Part shown: positions 1 through 9,129 of the stretch, in pieces
How the letters are laid out: every line of letters starts with the position of its first letter
How positions within the stretch are numbered: position 1 is the stretch's first letter
Source: Giardia muris
Lineage: Eukaryota > Fornicata > Diplomonadida > Hexamitidae
NCBI GenBank assembly: GCA_006247105.1
Contig: CM016925.1
Location: forward strand, 496,001 to 560,000
Length of the DNA: 64,000 nt
Direction: 5' to 3'
Notes under the pieces: generated by a model
The model's input: the letters and a program-made list of their open reading frames with translations, nothing else
The model's database searches: none
What the model was told of the DNA's origin: nothing
Position numbers and translations under genes: made by a program

Positions 1-2
1 TC

Positions 3-1394
3 CTGACAGAGGTTGGACGTGATTCTGAACGTCCTCATGTTTACGTTGGGTTTGATGGACGTGAAACGGGTTCAACATACCCACGCATCCTTTTGGCAAG
101 CCTGTTGGCAGCTGGGATCGACGTTACCTATGTTGGGATCGTCCCTACGCCTACAGTCCAACAATTGGTTATGTTAAAGCAAGCATCTGGTGGTGTCATC
201 ATAACCGCCTCGCATAACCCCCCCGAATGGTGTGGCCTGAAGTTCGTCGGCCCAAGAAGCATCTTCCTCACTCCTGAAGAGTGTGCTGAGGTCTACTCGG
301 GTGCAGATCAACTCAAGGACTTTGATGTGTCAGAGCCATTGGAAGAACGTGTTCAAGAAGCTTTGGACTCAACGGTTGGGGAGGTCAAGTACGACTCTGC
401 GACTCTCCACGTCATCCCTGCAACCACGGCTATTGACGAGCATATCAACCACGTCCTTTCCTTAAAGGCTTTTGTTGATGTCGAGAAGATTCGCGCCGCA
501 AAGTTTTCCATCGCCTTCTCAGGTTGTAATGCGGCAGGTGCCAATTACATCAGTCAACTCTGTGACTCGCTTGGCATCAAACTAGCCATTCCGTTTGGTT
601 TGGAAATAGGGAAGCTTCCAAAGGCACCGGAACCGATTCCAACAAATCTGGTTTCCTTTAGTGAGGCTATCTTGGAAGGTACCAAGGAATCCCCCATAGA
701 TGTTGCGTTTGCCGTCGATCCTGATGCTGATAGGCTCGTTATTCTCGATGAGAAGGGCATACCAATTGGAGAGGATTTGACTCTAGCGCTCTGTATAGAT
801 CATGTCCTTGGAAGGTGTGCTGATAAGCCTGAGGTCGTGACAAACGTTAGCACTTCGCTTGCCGTTTCCGAAGCTTGCCAAAAGCATTCGGACATGAATG
901 CTCACCTCAATTATGCAGCCGTTGGAGAGGTTAACGTCGCACTCAAGATCCTCGAGTTGGGGGACAAATGTGCGATCGGTGGTGAAGGAAATGGTGGTGT
1001 GATGCTTGTTGATGCTCATGTAGGTCGAGATAGTATCGTGGCGATCGTCTTAGTTCTTAGTTGGCTTGCAGAAAGACGCGGTACAACACCAACAAGCATT
1101 CTCGTTCGTGAAGCGTTTCAGACACGTCATATCGAAAAGGCTAAGTTCACATTCGCCGAGGAAGAGAAAGCAAAGCTTGAGGAGAAGCTTTTAGGACTGG
1201 CTCACCCTACTGAGGATTTCTCAGATATTAGTACCGTCGATGGTGTCAAGTTTCTTTCCGAGAAGCGTGGAGAATGGGTTCATGTTCGCTTTAGCAACAC
1301 CGAGCCTATCATCCGTATCATTGCGGAAAGCGGTTCTGTGGCACGTAGTACCGAATTGATCCAGACCTATGGCGCCGAGTTAGAGCTTGCTTAA
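3..1394 (+). CDS. Phosphohexomutase (phosphomannomutase/phosphoglucosamine mutase type), 5' end outside window
   Basis: Alpha-D-phosphohexomutase superfamily enzyme, which moves phosphate between C1 and C6 of a hexose or hexosamine phosphate in the cytosol and feeds nucleotide-sugar synthesis. The frame is open from base 3 and has no start codon before homologous sequence (VYVGFDGRETGS), so the true start lies upstream. Seen in order: phosphoserine loop TASHNP near 204-221, metal loop DPDADRL near 717-737, sugar loop GEGNGG near 981-998, and phosphate-binding VRFSNTEPIIRI near the C-terminus. All four signatures are intact. GlmM-like enzymes and PMM/PGM cannot be separated with confidence; the RFSNTEP and GEGNGG forms lean toward the archaeal-type PMM/GlmM group. 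Its last 15 bp overlap the 3' end of the opposite-strand transporter gene. Confidence 0.88.
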   Translation: MTEVGRDSERPHVYVGFDGRETGSTYPRILLASLLAAGIDVTYVGIVPTPTVQQLVMLKQASGGVIITASHNPPEWCGLKFVGPRSIFLTPEECAEVYSGADQLKDFDVSEPLEERVQEALDSTVGEVKYDSATLHVIPATTAIDEHINHVLSLKAFVDVEKIRAAKFSIAFSGCNAAGANYISQLCDSLGIKLAIPFGLEIGKLPKAPEPIPTNLVSFSEAILEGTKESPIDVAFAVDPDADRLVILDEKGIPIGEDLTLALCIDHVLGRCADKPEVVTNVSTSLAVSEACQKHSDMNAHLNYAAVGEVNVALKILELGDKCAIGGEGNGGVMLVDAHVGRDSIVAIVLVLSWLAERRGTTPTSILVREAFQTRHIEKAKFTFAEEEKAKLEEKLLGLAHPTEDFSDISTVDGVKFLSEKRGEWVHVRFSNTEPIIRIIAESGSVARSTELIQTYGAELELA

Positions 1395-3104
1395 TCTGAT
1401 GCTTAAACGGCCACGGAAGGCTGGCTTATCACGACATAGAAGGAAGATGGCCGGGATGATACTACATCCCATGAGGCAAGTATAGAAAAGGGCGATTCCG
1501 GAGAAGCTTCCACAGAGGTGGAAGAGTATTTCGCTAGCAAAGCCGGCCATGGGTGGGAAGATGAACTGAAGGGTGTTGACGAGCGTCTCGATGATGGCAT
1601 ATGCGACGTTCAGTTGATACTGACTCACGGTTAAACTCACCAAACTCTTTGCGAAGCCAGCAGTGGCACCATCGACGAAGCCAATAAGGACCATCGGGAT
1701 TAGATTGGCCCAATCCCGAAGGAGAAGCGTCAGGAGAAAGCCCAGAGCCCCAAGGATGGAAGCACATACGTTTAGAAGAGGTCTATGGCCGACAACCCCA
1801 ACTATGAGGCCACTAATAGGGCCACTGATCAGACTGATGATGGAGCGGACGATTCCGAACGTCTCGGCGTTGTGGGTTGTGATCTTGGGGTTATTCTTCT
1901 CAAGAAACGTCAAAATGATGGCTTGACAGCCATCACAGCACGCCATAATGATCGATATTGATACTGCTAAGGCCCAGTAGTCGAAAGATAGCCCGATGGC
2001 GTTACGAAGCTTAAAGGATGAACTAATTCTGTTTGGACGTGTAGGAAGCGTAGGCAATATGGCTTCTGGCATGTAAGTGGGAAGGTGCGGGACGAATATG
2101 AAAGGATCTTGGTTTTGAGTCTGTTGAGTCTGTTGATTTCGTTGAGTTCGTCGTGCCTTTCGCCCTGATGAATGAAAAGCGTGATCGAGTCGTAGAAGTG
2201 GTAAGCCAGTTATCAAGTAAAGAAGGAGGGTAAGAAGAGTGATGAGGAAGTTGGTCAGATGAACGAGTTCAACTTTCCGCTCGAAAGATTTGAAGAGTGA
2301 GTTCGCTTCATCAGGAGATGGGAAGGAAGCATCAAAGGTGAACTGAGTGAAGAGGGTAGGGATGACTAGCAAGGCGACAAGGTTTGCAACGGTTGATAAA
2401 CTAGTACACACGCCAAAGCCTAACGCCTCAAACCTTCTTGGAAGGTATCGAACGATCAACGTCGATTGAAGAAGCCAAGTCTGCTCCGAAAGAAGACCAA
2501 AGCCGAATCTTGACAGAAGAAACGCATGATAATTACGATGAACGTATGGAAGGAGTACCAAGCCCGTAATCAAAAGGAACCAACCCTGACAAATGAAACC
2601 GACCTGGATGGGCCCAAAACGGTCAATGAGAGGGGTGATGACGAGCGTCGTGAAGATGGATGGAAGAAAACTAATGGAAGAAAGCCAGCCGATTTGTGAA
2701 TCCGTGATGCTCTCATAGTAATAGGGGAGATAACCACTTAAAGGAATGATCGAGTCACTGACATACATCGACGAGAAGACCACAAGAATGGCCGTAATGA
2801 AGACTAATACGATCTCACATCTATTTGCTTCAACCGGAGCAATCGCCTCAACCGGATCAATTTGACCACCTGGGTTACGTGGGTCAGTACCCTTCTGTTG
2901 ATTGACTCGACTTGTTAAACTCGAAGGCCTAGTCCTTTTGTAAGCATACGCATATGCTTCCAGGCCTCGATGATGCTGTAAACGACTGAAGACACGAGGG
3001 TATCGTAGAATTTTCTCATCCCGTTGATTCTTTTGCATTGCTGTGTGTGAAGAAGAAAGAGAGAAAAGGGAAAATGAAGAGTGAATACTTTTTTCTTGTC
3101 CCAT
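1380..3104 (-). CDS. Major facilitator superfamily transporter, MFSD1-like
   Basis: Membrane transporter of 574 aa with a hydrophilic N-terminus of about 95 residues followed by about 11-12 hydrophobic segments. The first is around VFITAILVVFSSMYV and the last around SGIALFYTCLMGCSIIPAIF. The short DRFGP loop after the second segment fits the MFS cytoplasmic loop 2-3 signature, and the general layout resembles MFSD1/lysosomal-type MFS proteins. Substrate unknown. A hydrophilic Q/T-rich loop (NQQTQQTQNQ) separates the two halves. The chosen ATG is 20 bp after the stop of the upstream gene on the same strand; a second in-frame ATG at 3038 is possible. A candidate in-frame 48-nt intron (3041-3088) lies just inside the 5' end. 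The 3' end overlaps the mutase gene convergently. Confidence 0.8.
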   Translation of the reverse strand: MGQEKSIHSSFSLFSLSSSHTAMQKNQRDEKILRYPRVFSRLQHHRGLEAYAYAYKRTRPSSLTSRVNQQKGTDPRNPGGQIDPVEAIAPVEANRCEIVLVFITAILVVFSSMYVSDSIIPLSGYLPYYYESITDSQIGWLSSISFLPSIFTTLVITPLIDRFGPIQVGFICQGWFLLITGLVLLPYVHRNYHAFLLSRFGFGLLSEQTWLLQSTLIVRYLPRRFEALGFGVCTSLSTVANLVALLVIPTLFTQFTFDASFPSPDEANSLFKSFERKVELVHLTNFLITLLTLLLYLITGLPLLRLDHAFHSSGRKARRTQRNQQTQQTQNQDPFIFVPHLPTYMPEAILPTLPTRPNRISSSFKLRNAIGLSFDYWALAVSISIIMACCDGCQAIILTFLEKNNPKITTHNAETFGIVRSIISLISGPISGLIVGVVGHRPLLNVCASILGALGFLLTLLLRDWANLIPMVLIGFVDGATAGFAKSLVSLTVSQYQLNVAYAIIETLVNTLQFIFPPMAGFASEILFHLCGSFSGIALFYTCLMGCSIIPAIFLLCRDKPAFRGRLSIRLSKL

Positions 3105-3124
3105 TCATATTCGTAGTAGATCTA

Positions 3125-5887
3125 TCATAGGCCAGTAAACCATGAGTGCGAGAGCAAGTCCATAGCTGTAGATCTACGATCGACGTCGAACGTCCAACAC
3201 GCCTTTATGAAGCTAATTGCCTCAGCACTACACGCATTCGTGTTCATGGCCTCCTTAAAGACGTCTTGCACCGTTACACACGTCCCAATCGGAAACCCAG
3301 CCTGTTGAGGCTTCTGTATCCATGGTAAAACATTCTGGCATGCCAAATACGCTGGTCTCATCGTATTCGATACCTTCGAACGTATGCTCGCCTCAATGCA
3401 CTCGTCCATGCTACGGTATGGCGCGACGTTTCCGGTCACGTTCGTCTCGTACTTATCCGTACAGAACCGTGCCATTTGTTGAATGGTCGTCGCATTTGTA
3501 TTACAAAGAGAAGCCTGTCCGAAAGCATTACCCTCGTAGGTGGGGACAAATAGCTTCTCAAGTTCCCCAGTATCCAGACCCCTAGAATTCAACCAATAAG
3601 CCTCTAAAAGACGGAAAGTGATCGTCCCAATGGACCAAACGTCCGAATTGGAACTGACACCACCACAAACCACCTCGGGAGATGCCCAGATTGTATTGTG
3701 CTCGACCGGTTCCTTAGCCGTCAAGGGTGCCATGAACCCAATATGAAAGACCTTGGCCATTGGTTCTCCCATCTTGTTGACCTTGATCCATATCTGACTA
3801 GGTCGAAGTTCACGATGAATCAGACGGTTTTCTCCTGAACAAATGAAGGCGATGGCTTTGACGAGACTATGAATGAAAATCTTAATCGAATGTTCTGTTG
3901 AGAACAGTTGTTGAACCTCCTGATCTCTCTTATTAAACAAGGCTGTTAAACGATGCTTCGGTGGTGCCTCAGTAACGACGTAAAATGAGTTCGTCCCTGT
4001 AAACCCACACCCAACAAATGTCAAGATATAACGATGCTTTAATTGACGATACACACGCAAAAACTGTCGTCCAGACAACGTCGCTGGAAGGTGCTTGGCC
4101 GCCACCGTTTGATTCATACGAAGGTCCCATGCGGGAAGTAGAGTCCCCCAGGATAAGGTGTGAGGATTTGTGGTAAACCCATATGACCTAAATAACTTTT
4201 TATGGACAGGGTAGATGATGAAACGAGTCCCAATCACGGTTGCCGGGTGGAACAGCTCGCAAATCGATGACATTACGGCCGCCACCCCATGGTCAAAGGC
4301 ACGTAGTTCCAAGATCCGCCGTTCCGTTTGAAAGGCTTCAAGTAAGGTGAGGGTTGCAGCCGTACGTTGAGCATCTTCATAATTGCTAAGAAGGATGGGG
4401 TCTTGATAAGCCTCAACTGCTCGTTCCAATATGGCTTCCTTCTCTTTCAGCTCCATCTCCATTGTTGACTTCTCAAGAAGAAATTCCTTCATGAGCTCCT
4501 TATACTTTTCTCGTTCTCCCCGTTGTACTTTGATTTTGAGATCGAAGTTAGTATTTGGAGGCTGAAAGGGTGTTGTCATCACCAGTATGGAGGGCGAATC
4601 CGAGGCCGTTCTGTTGTCCTTTCTATTCCCAATCATCTTCCTCGTGATGAAATATTCTTGCGGTAAGTAGAACACGGTTGCACCTTGAATTACCGATAAC
4701 AGTAGGTGATCTCCGCGAGTACAAGGCCCAAGATGAGTACGGGAAAGGATTGGGACACGGTTTAAAAGGTCGTTCTGAAGCTTTCCTAACCATACCTCTA
4801 CACCCTTTCTCTCACTTAAGGTTAGAATCCGTCCCACCTCATCCTGGACATACTTCCTATCACGAAGAATGCTTCGAATGAATCGGGAGATTGGTTGAAA
4901 CGTTTGGCCAGTGACAAGGGTCAAATGATTATGTGAAGGGTCGTAGCTGAGATGGTAGTATCGCATTGAATCATCCACCAGATGCGTTATTAGACTTGTC
5001 GGGGTTATGAAATAGGACACGATATCCGTTGGGAGAGCATATGGTTGTTGTCTAAAGACCTCTGAGAACTCCGATAAAGTCGTCATTGTAATAGGCGTAC
5101 CTCCTTGAGAATCCAAACGGAACCCACGTAACGTCAAGGAAACCTCCCCAGGCATCGTGCTAGTCGCCCCAGTGGTGTACCGCACTTCCAAATAGAATAG
5201 CAACTGATACGATGGGTATTCTGGAAGGCTCAATAGAGTCGGCTGTAAAATGGTTGTAATCACACCGGACTCCTCCTGCAAGCTTGCTAGCCGTACCTCC
5301 CCAACAATAGTGCTCATATTCCAATCGACGATGTCAAGTACTGAACAACTAAGATCGTCATAAATCAACGCCACGCGCGTCTGCATCGCTGTAAGCTGGA
5401 TCGGGACCGCTCGGAAAGACGGTAAGGGCAATTTTCCCAGGATTGAGAGAGTCTTGAGGTGCACTAGTAATAGACCATCCGAAGTGGCAACAAGGATGAT
5501 AGGCTCCCCACCGTAGACCAGGTCGACGCCAGCAAACGCCTCCCGAGCAAGCCGCTCAGTATGAATGATGCTCCCACCTTCCATGTGAAAACATAGCCCT
5601 CCAGACATAACACAGACCAAGTTAATCAACTCCCCAACGAGATAAAGGTGCGCGCTCACTATGTGCCCAGTTAACTCGATAGGCTTCTGAGTCACGACGT
5701 CGAAAGCCCGATGGTTAGGACCGGAGGTGGTGAAGGGGAAAGGATGTGTTACCTTGAGCATATGAGTCTCAAGATCCATGACCATGAGCGCCTCCTGGGT
5801 GACGATGAAGCACACCCTACCTGGCGCATGCAGGAGGGACGCGACGACGTCTCCATCCGCGTGGTAACGATCACATAACCCGAGCAT
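3125..5887 (-). CDS. Propeller-like/coiled-coil protein with C-terminal pseudokinase domain
   Basis: 920 aa. Residues 1-420 are beta-rich and propeller-like, 452-500 form a charged coiled coil, and about 555-920 is a protein-kinase fold. The kinase part keeps the VAIK-type lysine (VAAK, K598), a SPE at 736-738 and DVWSIG at 749-754. The catalytic HRD is HRE (691-693, HRELRPSQ) and the DFG is HIG (715-717), so both catalytic aspartates are missing. I infer a pseudokinase with a scaffold or regulatory role. The layout recalls NEK-related pseudokinases, which are abundant in Giardia, but the family is not certain. Start: ATG at 5887 preceded by CTAAAAACTCCCG; the divergent neighbour starts at 6002. 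The N-terminal propeller is judged from composition only. Confidence 0.75.
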   Translation of the reverse strand: MLGLCDRYHADGDVVASLLHAPGRVCFIVTQEALMVMDLETHMLKVTHPFPFTTSGPNHRAFDVVTQKPIELTGHIVSAHLYLVGELINLVCVMSGGLCFHMEGGSIIHTERLAREAFAGVDLVYGGEPIILVATSDGLLLVHLKTLSILGKLPLPSFRAVPIQLTAMQTRVALIYDDLSCSVLDIVDWNMSTIVGEVRLASLQEESGVITTILQPTLLSLPEYPSYQLLFYLEVRYTTGATSTMPGEVSLTLRGFRLDSQGGTPITMTTLSEFSEVFRQQPYALPTDIVSYFITPTSLITHLVDDSMRYYHLSYDPSHNHLTLVTGQTFQPISRFIRSILRDRKYVQDEVGRILTLSERKGVEVWLGKLQNDLLNRVPILSRTHLGPCTRGDHLLLSVIQGATVFYLPQEYFITRKMIGNRKDNRTASDSPSILVMTTPFQPPNTNFDLKIKVQRGEREKYKELMKEFLLEKSTMEMELKEKEAILERAVEAYQDPILLSNYEDAQRTAATLTLLEAFQTERRILELRAFDHGVAAVMSSICELFHPATVIGTRFIIYPVHKKLFRSYGFTTNPHTLSWGTLLPAWDLRMNQTVAAKHLPATLSGRQFLRVYRQLKHRYILTFVGCGFTGTNSFYVVTEAPPKHRLTALFNKRDQEVQQLFSTEHSIKIFIHSLVKAIAFICSGENRLIHRELRPSQIWIKVNKMGEPMAKVFHIGFMAPLTAKEPVEHNTIWASPEVVCGGVSSNSDVWSIGTITFRLLEAYWLNSRGLDTGELEKLFVPTYEGNAFGQASLCNTNATTIQQMARFCTDKYETNVTGNVAPYRSMDECIEASIRSKVSNTMRPAYLACQNVLPWIQKPQQAGFPIGTCVTVQDVFKEAMNTNACSAEAISFIKACWTFDVDRRSTAMDLLSHSWFTGL

Positions 5888-6001
5888 CGGGAGTTTTTAG
5901 CCTGTCCGCTCTATGACGGCCAAAGCCTTGCCGCTTGTAGAGTAGATGTACCTATAGTGTAGCTCGCTGACTTACATCATGGTTCAAAGCCTTAAAAAAC
6001 C
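5888..6001. promoter_or_regulatory. Divergent intergenic region (114 bp)
   Basis: Separates the pseudokinase start (5887, minus) from the TOG-like gene start (6002, plus). An A run occurs next to each start: CTAAAAA on the minus side and CTTAAAAAACC on the plus side. This fits the AT-rich initiator that serves as core promoter in Giardia. No other element recognised. Confidence 0.45.
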
Positions 6002-8056
6002 ATGGATCCTCCGCTCCCAGAGACAGCCTTCCTACGCACGTCTCGCGCGAGCTTGGATGAGCTCCAGCGCTCCTCGACGTCGGACTTGCAGGCGCAGGCG
6101 CGGGCGTACATCGTGACCACCCCTCCGGTCACACTTCCTCCCCCACCCTCCACGCCCGCACCCGTCGGAGATAGGTTGACTCACCTGACCCAGCGCTTCC
6201 AGAGCCTTGATAGTAACAGGATGCACTGGTTTGTCCGCCTCCAGGCCCTCATCTACATCAGCGATCATATAGCTAAGGAAGATGTTCGGGGTGACATCCC
6301 CACGCTAGCTCCCGGGGCGATCCAGCCGCTCATGCGCCAGCTCTACGAAAGGCGAAAGACCTTCACCCCTTTCCTATCCGCGATCTTCATCGAGCTAGCA
6401 AAGGCCGCACCTCTCCACGTCTCTCCCGTCGCAGCAGAGCTTTTAATTTACTGCCTCCTGGATCGGAGCGACCAGGCCATGGATTGCTCCTACACCGTCT
6501 GCCAAGACGTTCCGTTATCTGAGGAGGCATGGGTTGCTATTCTAACGTTCTGTCAGGATGGACAGTTCTCACCCACCTTCCGAGGAAAATATGAAAATCT
6601 ATATGGGGAGGATGTGGGGGCTCTCTTGGATTCGTCGACGAAGTCACAGCTCCTAGAGCTTGCGTGTGAGAATGCTCTCCATACTGGTCTTCAACGGCTG
6701 GCTGCCCAGGCCGTTGTCGCAGTCGCCTGCGATGGCGATGCACTCGTGCGGCGAGGCCTTGACCGGTACGTACCCATACTCTGCGGACTATTTTCCGCTA
6801 CCAGTGGCTCGCGGACGTATGAGCCACTTGATAAGTCCTCGAAAAGCGTTAAGTTTGAGCTACAAAGTGTGGCCCCCTCATTAGGCCCGGGGCCTGGAAG
6901 TGCAACTGTATCTGAGCTTGTCTTTTCACGTCCTCTCAAGAGCCCGGATGGGCTTAGTACTATCACCAGCGACATGGCTGCGCTCGCCGCCACGCTGAAC
7001 ACGAACATGAGCGCCCTTCCACACTCACAATATGACGAGAACAAGATTTCCAACTCACCAGTGGAGTATAGTGGGAGGTCCCAGGATTCCGCCCGTGGTG
7101 CATTTCTCACGCCCACCCAACGGTTCTCCAGCTTCTCGGCGCGCACCGAACAGAAGCCGGATGCTCTGGAGCAATTCCTTCGCGAGGCTAGTATGGGCCC
7201 GACCTTTTTTGCCGAAAGTCAGCCCACCATGGATGGTGACACCACATTCAACCTCCTCGAGCATGCGAAGCACCTGGTGGGGTCGCAGACGGGGGTGGAT
7301 ACGCAGATTTCCGCTCTCCAAAGACCGGATGCTAATGATACCATTAATGTTGACGACCTCTTGCAGTATGCAGCGAAGCTGACCCGGACTAACGACAAGG
7401 ATGCTCCCCAGTCCATGGTTGGGAGGCCGGGTGTGTCACAACTTTCAAGCGCCATGGATGACATCTCTGCTGCTCGAATGGACCCCAGGAAACTTCAATA
7501 CGTTCGCGAACTCGAGGAAAAGCTTGAGGCATCTGCTACCATGGTTCAGACCCTCCAGACGCGTATTGAGGAGTATGGAGCAGCTCTTAGTGCCCTTCAG
7601 CTAGATCAACCATCGGGAGCCCAACTATCTCAGCTCTACATCGAGAACTTGTCTCTCAAGGCGGAGCTCGCGGATACGCGGGAAAGTTTCATCGGGCTTT
7701 CGACTAAGTATCAGGCCCTTAAGGAGCGCGACCGTATCAATACCGGTCGTCTGGAAAAGTACGAGAGCCGGCAGCAGCAATTCAAACGTATGTTTGAACA
7801 GGCTACCGCCCGTTATGAGTCCATCAAGGCCTCGGCGTCGGAGAAGATCGCTGAGCAAAGGGCTGAGATTGATAGACTAACGGGGGAGCTAACAGCCCTA
7901 CAAACTACCACTCCCACTGGGCCTGTTGATGAGCGAGAGGTGGTGGCCTTACGTACGGAGGTGGAGGCCCTACGTAACGATAAGGCGAACCTTACCGCCG
8001 TGACGAAGAAGCTGATCGCGAAGTTGAATGCAATGAACAAGCCAACGGGAGAATAG
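6002..8056 (+). CDS. TOG/CLASP-N-like helical repeat protein with C-terminal coiled coil
   Basis: 684 aa. Residues about 58-260 are all-helical and HEAT-like, opening with a W..R..AL..I pattern (MHWFVRLQALIYISDHI), as in TOG and CLASP N-terminal domains. Residues 270-480 are Ser/Thr/Pro-rich and probably disordered. Residues 495-680 are coiled coil (repeated ELEEKLEAS- and EIDRLTGEL-type heptads). TOG domains bind tubulin and act at microtubule ends, so a microtubule-associated role is inferred; no single diagnostic motif proves it. Start: ATG with CTTAAAAAACC directly upstream. It converges on the next gene with 16 bp between stops. Alternative: an unrelated HEAT-repeat protein. Confidence 0.72.
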   Translation: MDPPLPETAFLRTSRASLDELQRSSTSDLQAQARAYIVTTPPVTLPPPPSTPAPVGDRLTHLTQRFQSLDSNRMHWFVRLQALIYISDHIAKEDVRGDIPTLAPGAIQPLMRQLYERRKTFTPFLSAIFIELAKAAPLHVSPVAAELLIYCLLDRSDQAMDCSYTVCQDVPLSEEAWVAILTFCQDGQFSPTFRGKYENLYGEDVGALLDSSTKSQLLELACENALHTGLQRLAAQAVVAVACDGDALVRRGLDRYVPILCGLFSATSGSRTYEPLDKSSKSVKFELQSVAPSLGPGPGSATVSELVFSRPLKSPDGLSTITSDMAALAATLNTNMSALPHSQYDENKISNSPVEYSGRSQDSARGAFLTPTQRFSSFSARTEQKPDALEQFLREASMGPTFFAESQPTMDGDTTFNLLEHAKHLVGSQTGVDTQISALQRPDANDTINVDDLLQYAAKLTRTNDKDAPQSMVGRPGVSQLSSAMDDISAARMDPRKLQYVRELEEKLEASATMVQTLQTRIEEYGAALSALQLDQPSGAQLSQLYIENLSLKAELADTRESFIGLSTKYQALKERDRINTGRLEKYESRQQQFKRMFEQATARYESIKASASEKIAEQRAEIDRLTGELTALQTTTPTGPVDEREVVALRTEVEALRNDKANLTAVTKKLIAKLNAMNKPTGE

Positions 8057-8072
8057 GGTTTCACATGATGCA

Positions 8073-8999
8073 TCAAGGCTGTGCCGCCTCGCGATATCGC
8101 TGGGTTAGCGAATGAAGCAGAGCGGTATTCTTCGTCGAGGGTGAGCGACGCCCCTTCACGGTAAGAAGTGGCGAGCCAACAGTTGGTGACGTTCCCAACC
8201 CAGAACGCTGGAGGAAGTCCCGCCCCGGAACCCCCGTCCTAAGAGATGAGTCTAATGGCGAGTCGGAAGTGTGCCGCGTTGTCTCTCCGCTATATAGTCC
8301 TGAATCCGACGACACTGGAGGAGGAAGATAGCTCTGCCGGTAGTTTAGGTTCATCAGCTCCGTCTTTCCACTAGTCACGGCGTGTGAAAAGTTTTTGAGC
8401 TTATCGTGTAGGCTAGCGGCAAAGGCGACCTTTTGTAAGGAGATGAAGGAGGGAACAGGAGCCTCGAGGAACCTTTGTAACGAGTGAAGTAGTTCTCTGT
8501 ACACATCTTCGCACTGGACGGACACACACATCGTCACGTCCTCTAGGCTACGCAGGATATTGACCATGGTGGGGGAAGATGGAATCGATGGCGTCTGGTT
8601 CTGTATAGGGCTTTCGACAGAGGTCACGTACCGAGGCCTTACTCGGCCCTTACGAGCCTCAAGATCGAGGTTGAAGCAATCACGCGAGAGTTCGGAGGTG
8701 AGACGCTTCGTCGCGTGGCGAAGAGAGGCGCAGACACTTTCCGAGGCCGTTCCGGAAAGCATCGCCGCGTTCGAGGCCATCGTCTTCCACGCCTCCAAGA
8801 ACTCGGGGGAGACAATCCCCGTAACATGAGTATGAGGGGCCGAGAGCGCAATTTGCGCCAGTCGGCTTGCACTAGAAGAAAGACACCGAGTCTCGTCTAG
8901 CATGCATTCTAGCCACTGGCACGTGTCCCGTACGGCCACGGCCTGCTCCACGGCGGGGCTTGAGCTATGAAGACCACCTTCTATGAAGGAGTTATGCAT
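8073..8999 (-). CDS. Hypothetical helical protein
   Basis: 308 aa, not recognised. The first ~230 residues are mostly amphipathic helix (for example DTCQWLECMLDE and REQLLHSL-like stretches) with no signal peptide or membrane segment. The last ~80 residues are Ser/Pro-rich and basic (GRRSPSTKN), probably disordered. Start: ATG immediately after GCTAAAAA, the clearest form of the A-run start context in this window. It ends 16 bp from the convergent TOG-like gene. No domain or function can be assigned from sequence. Confidence 0.72.
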   Translation of the reverse strand: MHNSFIEGGLHSSSPAVEQAVAVRDTCQWLECMLDETRCLSSSASRLAQIALSAPHTHVTGIVSPEFLEAWKTMASNAAMLSGTASESVCASLRHATKRLTSELSRDCFNLDLEARKGRVRPRYVTSVESPIQNQTPSIPSSPTMVNILRSLEDVTMCVSVQCEDVYRELLHSLQRFLEAPVPSFISLQKVAFAASLHDKLKNFSHAVTSGKTELMNLNYRQSYLPPPVSSDSGLYSGETTRHTSDSPLDSSLRTGVPGRDFLQRSGLGTSPTVGSPLLTVKGRRSPSTKNTALLHSLTQRYREAAQP

Positions 9000-9129
9000 T
9001 TTTTAGCGGCCACTAAGAAAAGCTGACTGCAACATTGCTTTAGACTCAAGTGGACTCAGCAAGGAAGGCCAGTACCCTGCGATGAGGGACGGATGTAGAG
9101 CCATTCTATTTTTGAGCCGAGTGGGAGTA

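Noticed and set aside
2110..2155. Tandem TTGAGTCTG-type repeat
   Set aside because: Explained as Gln/Thr codons in a hydrophilic loop of the transporter.
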